Below, piece after piece: positions 1-7,159 of a DNA stretch of 8,084 bases. The stretch spans positions 1 through 8,084 of the forward strand of contig DAOVJH010000051.1 in assembly GCA_030673345.1 (NCBI GenBank), read 5' to 3'. Below the pieces are notes generated by a model. It did not search any database and was not told where the DNA came from. It worked only from the letters and a program-made list of their open reading frames with translations. This DNA comes from Pseudomonadota bacterium (GTDB lineage: Bacteria; Pseudomonadota; Gammaproteobacteria; SZUA-229). The stretch's first letter is position 1. Each line of letters starts with the position of its first letter. The position numbers were made by a program, and so were the translations under genes.

Positions 1-1978
1 ACAGATCGGTTCCCGGTGCGATAATTTCCATCGCCGAGACATTATAATTTGGCAGGAACGCCAGTTTTAATTTTGAATTAACATCGGGATCACCGTTGAC
101 GATATCAGCGACATTATTGACCAGTTTTATCAGCAGCTTCGCCATGTGGTAACCCGGCGCAGCCTTGCCGCCTATCAACACGTTACGCGGTGTCCAGTCT
201 TTCGTTTCGCCATTTTTTATGCGGATATATAGATGTATGACATGCAATACATTCAGCAGCTGGCGTTTGTATTCGTGGATACGCTTTACCTGCACATCGA
301 ACATCGCTTCCGGATTGAACTCGACACCGCTGGCATTGAGGACCAGGTCAGCCAGCCGTTGTTTGTTTGCCTGCTTGATATCAAACCATTTCTGATGAAA
401 GTCCTGATTTTCTGGGTCTGCGCAATCTTTCAGGTAATGGATATGACTAAGGTCAGCCACCCATTCGTAACCGATATGCTCGGTGATCAGCTTGGTCATA
501 TTCGGGTTTGCACGTGCGATCCAGCGTCTCGGTGTGACACCGTTGGTTTTGTTATTGAATTTTTCCGGCCACAGCTCATAAAAATCTTTAAACAGACCAT
601 CGCATAATAATTCTGAATGCAGCCTGGCAACACCGTTCACAGAAAAGCTGCCGACGATAGCGAGGTAAGCCATACGCACCTGCTTATAGTCGCTCTCTTC
701 GATGATCGACATCCTTGATTGCCGGTCAGTGTCACCCGGCCACTTGAGAGCGACATCGTGTAAAAATAATTTGTTGATCTGATAGATGATCTCCATCAGC
801 CGCGGCAGTAGACGCTCCATCAGTGAAACCGACCAGCGTTCCAGCGCTTCTGGCAGCAAGGTGTGATTGGTATAAGCCATGGTCTTCGTGGTGATCTCCC
901 ACGCGGGCCCCCACTCCAGCTGTTTTTCATCCAGCAGTATACGCATCAGCTCAGCAACCGCGATGGTCGGATGGGTATCATTCATCTGGAACACGTTGAA
1001 TTCTGCAAAACGGGTGTAGTCTTCGCCTTCGGCCTCTTCCCACAGCCTGATCACATCTTTGATGCTGGCAGAAGCGAGAAAATACTGTTGTCTCAGCCGC
1101 AGTTCTTTTCCGCTCTCGCTGGCATCATTCGGATACAACACCATGGAGATGTGTTCGGCATCATTTTTTGCTTCTACTGCATCGGAGTAACTGCCGGCGT
1201 TAAATTCATCGAGATTAAATGCCTTGGTCGCGGTTGCCTTCCACAGCCTGAGCGTATTGATGGTCTCGTTACAATAACCGGATATCGGCATATCGTAAGG
1301 GATAGCGATGACGTCATTGGTCTCGATCCAGCGTACGCGGTGGATACCTTGCTTGTCTTTGAAATGTTCGGTGCGTCCGCCAAAATGAATGGTCTGTTCG
1401 TATTCGGGGCGTGACACTTCCCACGGGTTACCGTCGCGTAACCAGTGGTCCGGTTCTTCGACCTGGTAACCTTCTTTTATTATCTGACGAAACATGCCGT
1501 ACTCATAACGGATGCCATAACCGATCACCGGCAGTTCAAGCGTGGCACAGCTGTCCATGAAGCAGGCAGCCAGTCTGCCAAGGCCGCCGTTTCCAAGGCC
1601 GGCATCGGGCTCCTCTTCCATCAGGTCTTCGAGCTCGACTGAAAAGCTGCACAGGGCTTCACGTGTTTCTTTTTCGATATCCAGGTTCAGCAGATGATTA
1701 CCCAGTGCACGACCGATCAAAAATTCCAGTGACATGTAATAAGCTTTGCGGGTACCGGGCTGTTTGTGACGCTGCCAGGTGTTGTTCCATCGTGCCATGA
1801 TGCGATCACGTATGGTCAGTGACATGGCTTCGTAGATATAGAAAGGCACACAGCCAAGAAAATGACCGAGATGGTTTCTGAGGTAACGATGAAAACCTTC
1901 AGACAGGGAGCGACTGTCTGCCTGCAGAGGTTCCATATCAGGAATTTTACTTGTATCTACCCAGTTTTTATTTGGCAT
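1..1978 (-). CDS. glgP: Glycogen/starch/maltodextrin phosphorylase, C-terminus cut by window edge
   Basis: This enzyme releases glucose-1-phosphate from the non-reducing ends of alpha-1,4-glucans by PLP-dependent phosphorolysis in the cytoplasm. The frame is open from the ATG at 1978 to the left edge and gives 659 residues of a family usually about 800-840 long. Visible family motifs are YYMSLEFLIGR (about 80-90), GNGGLGRLAACFMDS (129-143), MNDTHPTIAVAELMR (from 332), NKTNGVTPRRW (476-486), VQVKRIHEYKRQ (563-574, containing the active-site Lys-Arg and Lys) and IGGKAAPGYHMAK (from 602). The last residues read FLPNYNVSAMEIIAPGTDL. The PLP-binding lysine of the EASGTGNMK motif should fall roughly 20 residues beyond the edge, so cofactor binding cannot be confirmed here. 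It is the most downstream gene seen, 15 nt after glgA, and no frameshift was found. Glycogen and maltodextrin phosphorylases are not separable from this part alone; the glg context favours glycogen. Confidence 0.97.
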   Translation of the reverse strand, partial: MPNKNWVDTSKIPDMEPLQADSRSLSEGFHRYLRNHLGHFLGCVPFYIYEAMSLTIRDRIMARWNNTWQRHKQPGTRKAYYMSLEFLIGRALGNHLLNLDIEKETREALCSFSVELEDLMEEEPDAGLGNGGLGRLAACFMDSCATLELPVIGYGIRYEYGMFRQIIKEGYQVEEPDHWLRDGNPWEVSRPEYEQTIHFGGRTEHFKDKQGIHRVRWIETNDVIAIPYDMPISGYCNETINTLRLWKATATKAFNLDEFNAGSYSDAVEAKNDAEHISMVLYPNDASESGKELRLRQQYFLASASIKDVIRLWEEAEGEDYTRFAEFNVFQMNDTHPTIAVAELMRILLDEKQLEWGPAWEITTKTMAYTNHTLLPEALERWSVSLMERLLPRLMEIIYQINKLFLHDVALKWPGDTDRQSRMSIIEESDYKQVRMAYLAIVGSFSVNGVARLHSELLCDGLFKDFYELWPEKFNNKTNGVTPRRWIARANPNMTKLITEHIGYEWVADLSHIHYLKDCADPENQDFHQKWFDIKQANKQRLADLVLNASGVEFNPEAMFDVQVKRIHEYKRQLLNVLHVIHLYIRIKNGETKDWTPRNVLIGGKAAPGYHMAKLLIKLVNNVADIVNGDPDVNSKLKLAFLPNYNVSAMEIIAPGTDL

Positions 1979-1985
1979 GTTTCAT

Positions 1986-1990
1986 CTCTT
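1986..1990 (-). promoter_or_regulatory. Probable ribosome binding site of glgP
   Basis: The minus strand reads AAGAG seven bases before the glgP ATG, inside the 15-nt gap after the glgA TAA stop. It is a partial Shine-Dalgarno match. It supports the ATG at 1978 as the start; the nearby ATG at 1985-1983 is out of frame with the phosphorylase. Confidence 0.5.
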
Positions 1991-1993
1991 AAT

Positions 1994-3469
1994 TTATTTT
2001 TGGTACAGTGCCTGATATTTATTGGCACTGGCCTCCCAGCCCAGTTTCTGCTGCATGGCTGTTTCACATAGCTGTTGCCACTGTTTTGGTTTTTTGTATA
2101 TTGTCAGTGCGCGCTTGATCGCCGACAGCAACGCGTCTGCATGAACATCGTTAAACACGAAACCATTTGCCGTTTTATCTTTTAATGCCATCGCTGTTGC
2201 ATCGGTTACCGTATCCGCCAGACCACCTGTAAAATTTACCACAGGCGGTGTGCCGTAGCGCAGACTGTACATCTGGTTCAGACCACAGGGTTCGAATCGC
2301 GATGGCATGAGAAAAAGATCACAGCCCGCCTCGATCCTATGGGCCAGGTATTCAGAATAACCGATATGTACGTGAAGCCTTGCCGGGTATTTATCGGCCA
2401 GTTTTGTTAACTCGGCTTCATAGAGGCTGTCGCCTGAGCCCAGTATTATCATGACGGCATCTGTCGTGCGGAACAGCTCTGCTAACATATCAGTGATAAG
2501 GTCCACGCCTTTCTGTTCGACCAGTCTGCCGATAAACCCCAGTAAGGGCGCCTTGACGGGCACGTCAGCCCTGGTTAATCTGATCTGGGTCAGTAATTCA
2601 TTTTTATTGGCGAGTTTAGCTTTGACCCATGGCTGCCGCTGTTTGCTATTTTCGACGCTGTAGTTCTGAACGAGGTGATCATCTGTTTCCGGGTTCCATA
2701 TCTCAAGATCAATGCCGTTGAGTATGCCGCTGAGCTTGTCACCGAGATGCTGCAGCACCCCTTCGAACCGGTAACCGTATTCCGGGGTACAGATTTCCCT
2801 GGCATAGGTCGGGCTGACGGTGGTGACCTGATCAGCAAAGACCATGCCTGCCTTCAACATGGAAAAACCGCCATAAAATTCGACATAGTCGGGTGACCAC
2901 CATTCCGGCGGCAGCGCCAGTCTGGTGAAATCATCACGCGAAAAATGGCCGTCATAAGCCAGGTTGTGAATAGTGAACACGGTCTTCGGGCGTGGATGCG
3001 CCATACTCAGGAAAGCCGGCACCAGCCCGGTCTGCCAGTCGTGGCAATGCACCACGTCAGGATGCCAGTCGGTGCCGGGTATGCCTTTTGCCATCTGCGC
3101 GACAGCACGGCTGAATACGGTAAAACGTTCTGCATTATCAGGCCAGTTAAAACCGTCCGAATGTACGTAGGGGTTGCCTGCCCGGTCAAACAGTGATGGC
3201 ACATCGATCAGGTACAGGTAATCAGTAAGCCCTTCATGGTGTGCCTGCAAGATTCGTACACGGTGGGTAACGTCTGCGCCGGGCAGATCCCAGAAACCCA
3301 GTTCTTTTAATCCATCCACTGAAGCTAATACATCTCTGTAGGCAGGCAGTACCAGTCGAACATCATCACCCAGCTGATTCAACGCAATCGGCAGACTGTG
3401 TACGACATCACCAAGACCACCCGTCTTGATAAAAGGAAATGCTTCACTGGCTGCAAATAAGATATTCAC
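1994..3469 (-). CDS. glgA: Glycogen synthase (GT5 family), GTG start
   Basis: GlgA transfers glucose from a nucleotide sugar (ADP-glucose in typical bacterial enzymes) to the non-reducing end of a growing alpha-1,4-glucan. The 491-residue protein is close to the usual 475-490. The N-terminal GT5 domain opens with the donor-binding motif KTGGLGDV (15-22), followed by HCHDWQTGLVPAF (141-153), the HN pair at 168-169 and GILNGID (248-254). The C-terminal Rossmann domain carries GFIGRLVEQKG (311-321) and MPSRFEPCGLNQMYSLRYG (388-406). R315, K320 and E393 match the E. coli catalytic and binding residues R300, K305 and E377. The start codon is GTG at 3469-3467. It shares GTGA with the glgB stop, has a strong ribosome binding site, and aligns exactly with the N-terminus of the E. 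coli enzyme. Translation is probably coupled to glgB. All key residues are intact. The donor sugar cannot be proved from sequence, and glgC is not in the window. Confidence 0.98.
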   Translation of the reverse strand: MNILFAASEAFPFIKTGGLGDVVHSLPIALNQLGDDVRLVLPAYRDVLASVDGLKELGFWDLPGADVTHRVRILQAHHEGLTDYLYLIDVPSLFDRAGNPYVHSDGFNWPDNAERFTVFSRAVAQMAKGIPGTDWHPDVVHCHDWQTGLVPAFLSMAHPRPKTVFTIHNLAYDGHFSRDDFTRLALPPEWWSPDYVEFYGGFSMLKAGMVFADQVTTVSPTYAREICTPEYGYRFEGVLQHLGDKLSGILNGIDLEIWNPETDDHLVQNYSVENSKQRQPWVKAKLANKNELLTQIRLTRADVPVKAPLLGFIGRLVEQKGVDLITDMLAELFRTTDAVMIILGSGDSLYEAELTKLADKYPARLHVHIGYSEYLAHRIEAGCDLFLMPSRFEPCGLNQMYSLRYGTPPVVNFTGGLADTVTDATAMALKDKTANGFVFNDVHADALLSAIKRALTIYKKPKQWQQLCETAMQQKLGWEASANKYQALYQK

Positions 3470-5631
3470 GTGTCCATCTTCTCCAGAAACAGTGCAGCTA
3501 ATGGCGGAATCGTTACCCTCAGGCTGTGTTCAAAACCATGTTCCTGTTGCGGCTGGCTGCTGATCTCACCACCATTACCAACATCCGTTCCACCATACCA
3601 TGCGGCATCGGAATTAAAGATCTCTTTATAATTTCCGGATTCCGGCACACCGATAATATAATTTTCCAGTGGTGCCGGCGTGAAGTTGAACAGGCACAGG
3701 ATGGCTTTACCCTGTGCATGGCGTATGAATGCCAGCACCGAGTTATCGACATCATCACAACTGATCCACTGGAACCCCTGGTGATCAAAGTCATAGAAGT
3801 GCATGGCAGGTTTGCTGCGATAGATCCCGTTGAGGTCACTGATCAGGTTGTACAGACCCGCATGTTTATCGATGCCGGAGACTGCCCAGTCCAGTGATCT
3901 GCTTTCGCTCCACTCGTCCCACTGTCCGAACTCACCGCCCATGAACAGCAGTTTTTTACCCGGGTGTGCGTATTGGTAGGCATATAGTACTCGCAGGTTG
4001 GCAAACTTCTGCCAGGCATCACCTGACATCTTATCCAGCATGCTGCGTTTCATGTGCACGACTTCGTCATGTGACAGCGGCAGTACAAAATTTTCACTGT
4101 AGGCATATAACTGGCTGAAGGTCAGCTGGTTCTGATGAAAACGCCGGTACAGAGGATCGGTCTGTGCATAGTTCAGCGTATCGTGCATCCAGCCCATGTT
4201 CCATTTCATGGAAAAACCGAGGCCGCCGCCATCGGTCGGGCGTGACACCATGGGCCAGTCAGTACTCTCTTCTGCCAGTGTCAGTACCCCGGGAAACTCT
4301 GCATGCACGACATTGTTCAGGTTCTTCAGAAAATCGATGGCTTCCAGGTGCTCGCGGCCACCATGAACATTGGGCGACCATTGTCCGTGCTCACGTGAAT
4401 AGTCCAGGTACAGCATAGAGGCAACCGCATCGACACGCAGGCCATCGATATGAAATTCTTCTATCCAGTACACGGCATTGGCGACCAGGAAATTACGTAC
4501 TTCATTGCGGCCGTAATTAAAGATCAGCGTCCCCCAGTCGACGTGCTCGCCTTTTTTAGGGTCACCGTATTCATAACAGCTTTCACCGGTGAATCGCGCC
4601 AGTGCAAATTCATCGCGTGGAAAATGCGCAGGTACCCAGTCGAGGATGATGCCGATGCCATTCTGGTGGGCCGTGTCTATCAGGTAACGCAGTTCATCCG
4701 CACTGCCATGTCTTGCTGTCGGTGAATAATAGCCGCTGACCTGGTAACCCCAGGACTCGTCCAGCGGATGTTCGGTGAACGGCAGAAACTCGATATGTGT
4801 GTAACCCATTTCTTTCACATAAGGAATGAGCTGTTCGGCCAGTTCGGTATAACTTAGAAAGCTGCCATCATCATGGCGTCGCCACGAACCGGCATGCACT
4901 TCATAGATGGACATGGGTTCGTGCAGCCATTGCCATTGCCGGCGCTGGGACAGCCAGCCTTCGTCAGCCCATTGATAATCGTCGCTCGCTATCTTGCTGG
5001 TGGTATCCGGACGCATCCCCATGGACCGTGCATAAGGATCTGTCTTTTGCAGTATCTCATCGCTATGGCTGCGGATCTCAAACTTATAGTTATCAGACGC
5101 GTGCAGTCCCGGGACAAAAAGCTCCCATACACCGGAGCCCCCACGGTTGCGCATCGGGTGGCGCAGACCATGCCAGCCATTGAAGTCACCGACCACGCTG
5201 ACACGTTTTACATTAGGCGCCCAGACAGCAAACAGGCAGCCTTCTACATCATCGATGGTCTGTAATCGAGCACCCAGAAAACGGTAGATGTGCAGATGCG
5301 TTCCCGCGCTGAACAGGTCTAGATCAAAATCGTTGAGTACCGGCTGAAAGCTATAGGGCGAAACCACCTTATGTGATTTCTGTGAGCCTTTTTCGGTCCA
5401 GTGCAGCGTGTAATGCTGCGGCAGGTTTTCTTTTTGCGCTTTACTGATGTTTATCTCAAAAGTATCGGTGCCTTCATATCGTGACATGGCACCGATGCCT
5501 TCCAGTTCGACACTTTCTGCAGACGGCATGAATGCGCGCACCACGTATCCCGGACGCCCGGGATGAAGGCCCAGCCATTCGAACGGATCATGGTGCCAGC
5601 CATGCTGTATTTTTGTTAATGCTTCAACCAT
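3466..5631 (-). CDS. glgB: 1,4-alpha-glucan branching enzyme (GH13)
   Basis: GlgB cuts an alpha-1,4 chain and transfers the piece to form an alpha-1,6 branch, giving glycogen its tree shape. The 721-residue length is close to E. coli GlgB (728). The layout is E. coli-like: a first N-terminal beta-sandwich module (about 12-105), a second CBM48 module (about 125-210, with FAVWAPN and VVGDFNGW), a GH13 barrel (about 240-600) and a C-terminal all-beta domain. Catalytic residues are D401 in GLRVDAV (nucleophile), E454 in LAEES (acid/base) and D522 in LSHDE (transition-state stabiliser), offset by four from E. coli D405, E458 and D526. YEVHAGSW (243-250) and LLFMGGEFGQWDEW are also typical. A TAA codon lies directly upstream in frame, so the ATG at 5631 is the earliest start. 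It begins 20 nt after malQ with no clear Shine-Dalgarno sequence. Its TGA overlaps the glgA start by 4 nt. Confidence 0.98.
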   Translation of the reverse strand: MVEALTKIQHGWHHDPFEWLGLHPGRPGYVVRAFMPSAESVELEGIGAMSRYEGTDTFEINISKAQKENLPQHYTLHWTEKGSQKSHKVVSPYSFQPVLNDFDLDLFSAGTHLHIYRFLGARLQTIDDVEGCLFAVWAPNVKRVSVVGDFNGWHGLRHPMRNRGGSGVWELFVPGLHASDNYKFEIRSHSDEILQKTDPYARSMGMRPDTTSKIASDDYQWADEGWLSQRRQWQWLHEPMSIYEVHAGSWRRHDDGSFLSYTELAEQLIPYVKEMGYTHIEFLPFTEHPLDESWGYQVSGYYSPTARHGSADELRYLIDTAHQNGIGIILDWVPAHFPRDEFALARFTGESCYEYGDPKKGEHVDWGTLIFNYGRNEVRNFLVANAVYWIEEFHIDGLRVDAVASMLYLDYSREHGQWSPNVHGGREHLEAIDFLKNLNNVVHAEFPGVLTLAEESTDWPMVSRPTDGGGLGFSMKWNMGWMHDTLNYAQTDPLYRRFHQNQLTFSQLYAYSENFVLPLSHDEVVHMKRSMLDKMSGDAWQKFANLRVLYAYQYAHPGKKLLFMGGEFGQWDEWSESRSLDWAVSGIDKHAGLYNLISDLNGIYRSKPAMHFYDFDHQGFQWISCDDVDNSVLAFIRHAQGKAILCLFNFTPAPLENYIIGVPESGNYKEIFNSDAAWYGGTDVGNGGEISSQPQQEHGFEHSLRVTIPPLAALFLEKMDT
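3478..3484 (-). promoter_or_regulatory. Ribosome binding site that fixes the GTG start of glgA
   Basis: The minus strand reads GGAGAAG, a strong Shine-Dalgarno match, eight bases before the GTG at 3469. It lies inside the last codons of glgB. The ATG at 3477-3475 belongs to the glgB frame (Met-Asp-Thr-stop) and cannot start glgA. This site together with the family alignment settles the GTG start. Confidence 0.8.
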
Positions 5632-5651
5632 TTAATTGTTCAACTGTTGTA

Positions 5652-7139
5652 TCAATTGTCTGAGCAAATGAATCTGTGTGTATTCTCGTTTCGCTGCAGC
5701 ATCTTTTTCATCCGACTGCTGTCGTGCTGATGCTCTATCTGTTCCCATTGAAACTGCCACTGCCAGTTTCCTGTGATGGTACCGGGGGTATTCATTCTTG
5801 CATCTGAACCGAGGTGCAGGCAATCCTGTACTGGAATTATGCAGATGTTTGCGTGTGAATGCATGGCGTTATCGACCAGCCTTTCTACGACCAGGTCAGC
5901 CACATCGATATTGTCATACCAGCAGCCGCTGGGGTCAGCGTCAAAACCATCCGTTTCCTGATCATCTACATCAAAACTATCGATGGCCGACGGCAGGTTC
6001 AGCACTTCTAACACATGGTTTTTAACATGCTCTTCAAGACTGTTAAACCAGCCTTTTGTGGTATCGTTATCGTGCGTACCGGTATATACCACGGTATCTT
6101 CTTTTATATTTTTTGTTTTATGCGGGCTGTCATCAAACTCATCAAAGCCAAATTGCAAGATCGACATACCCGGCAGATGATATTTCTTTCTTAATGCCGT
6201 CACTTCCGGCGTGATGATGCCTAAGTCTTCAGCAACGAAAGGCAACTGATCGTAACATTTTTCTATGCTCGACTTTATCACCGACAATAACTCATCCCCG
6301 GGCATTTTCTGCCACTGCCCATCGACCGCCGTCTCACACGATGCGTCGATAACCCAGGACGCTTCCAGACCTCTGAAATGGTCGATACGAACAAAGTCAA
6401 ACAGTTCGAGATGATGATGGATCCTGGATTTCCACCATGAGAAACCATCTTCCCGCATGGCATCCCAGTCATAATGAGGATTGCCCCAGCGCTGCCCTGT
6501 CTCCGAGAAATAGTCAGGCGGCACACCGCTGACGACTTTCATGTTACCGTCTGAGTCCAGCCGAAACCATTCAGGATGAGACCAGACATCAGCACTGTCA
6601 TGACCGATAAAAATTGGCATGTCACCGAATAACAGGATGCCCATGGAAGACGCCATTTCCCTGATCTCATACCAGCGTTTATGTAACTGGTACTGCTGCC
6701 ATTTCAACTCGGCGATATTTTTTTCATACTCTTTACGGGACTGCTGCAGAGTCTCTGGATCACGGGACTTCCATTGCTCCGGCCACTCGATCCATGCCAC
6801 ATCGTTAAAATGCTGCTTCAATATTTTGAACAGTACATAGTCATCCAGCCAGAACTGCTGTTTAGCGCAGAAGCTAATAAAGTCATCGTCACTTTCATCG
6901 ATGCCAGGAAATTCCCGCAGCAGCGCAGGATTAAATGCAAAAGCTGAACTGCATTGATAAGGTGATAGTCCGCTCTGCGGTTCGCCAAGCGGCAATACCT
7001 GCCATACGGTGAAACCGGTATCAGCCATCATCTGCAGCCAGCGATCGACATCACCATCCAGGATACCGGAAGGCAATGATGTCGGATGCAGCAGTATGCC
7101 TGATCGTCTTAGCTGTAGATTGTGTGATGGCCTATTCAT
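5652..7139 (-). CDS. malQ: 4-alpha-glucanotransferase (amylomaltase, GH77)
   Basis: This enzyme moves alpha-1,4-glucan segments between maltodextrins, making chains long enough for phosphorylase and releasing glucose. The 495-residue protein has the N-terminal signature RRSGILLHPTSLP (11-23), VWQVLPLG (45-52) and SPYQCSSAFAFNP (59-71). The GH77 catalytic residues are present: nucleophile D253 in VRIDHFRGLEA, acid/base E304 in VAEDLG and D357 in THDNDTT. Near the C-terminus IIPVQDCLHLGSDARMNTPGT (434-454) is typical. Two departures stand out. The usual Tyr-Gly-Ile-Gly-Asp-Leu-Gly-type loop after TSLP is shortened and replaced by SGILDGDVDRW. An acid-rich segment (about 386-413, ending in CWYDN) appears to be an insertion before the last conserved block. 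The ATG at 7139 follows a modest ribosome binding site; no earlier in-frame ATG or GTG was found back to the end of the GH57 gene. It lies 20 nt from each neighbour, so it is probably in the same transcript. Confidence 0.96.
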   Translation of the reverse strand: MNRPSHNLQLRRSGILLHPTSLPSGILDGDVDRWLQMMADTGFTVWQVLPLGEPQSGLSPYQCSSAFAFNPALLREFPGIDESDDDFISFCAKQQFWLDDYVLFKILKQHFNDVAWIEWPEQWKSRDPETLQQSRKEYEKNIAELKWQQYQLHKRWYEIREMASSMGILLFGDMPIFIGHDSADVWSHPEWFRLDSDGNMKVVSGVPPDYFSETGQRWGNPHYDWDAMREDGFSWWKSRIHHHLELFDFVRIDHFRGLEASWVIDASCETAVDGQWQKMPGDELLSVIKSSIEKCYDQLPFVAEDLGIITPEVTALRKKYHLPGMSILQFGFDEFDDSPHKTKNIKEDTVVYTGTHDNDTTKGWFNSLEEHVKNHVLEVLNLPSAIDSFDVDDQETDGFDADPSGCWYDNIDVADLVVERLVDNAMHSHANICIIPVQDCLHLGSDARMNTPGTITGNWQWQFQWEQIEHQHDSSRMKKMLQRNENTHRFICSDN

Positions 7140-7146
7140 CTCTTTA

Positions 7147-7149
7147 TCC
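7147..7149 (-). promoter_or_regulatory. Probable ribosome binding site of malQ
   Basis: The minus strand reads CCGGATAAAGAG immediately before the malQ ATG. The GGA core sits seven bases from the start, within the 20-nt gap after the GH57 stop codon. It is a weak to moderate match, but well placed. Confidence 0.45.
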
Positions 7150-7159
7150 GGTATTTTTA

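Noticed and set aside
863..1414. A 183-codon open frame on the plus strand
   Set aside because: It is antisense to conserved glgP sequence whose motifs read through on the minus strand. The protein has no recognisable family features, so it is a shadow frame.
1979..1993. A terminator or promoter at a gene junction (also examined at 5632-5651 and 7140-7159)
   Set aside because: The gaps are only 15-20 nt. None has a GC-rich stem followed by a T-run, and no convincing -35/-10 pair fits, so they look like simple intra-operon spacers.
4873..5265. A 130-codon plus-strand open frame, and similar ones at 233-607 and 3526-3897
   Set aside because: Each lies wholly opposite a conserved part of glgB or glgP, with no recognisable product. 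They are explained by codon bias of the true genes.
5901..5984. A frameshift or sequencing error as the cause of the odd acidic MalQ segment
   Set aside because: Conserved GH77 blocks on both sides are in the same frame and no stop intervenes, so a compensated pair of errors is less likely than a true insertion.
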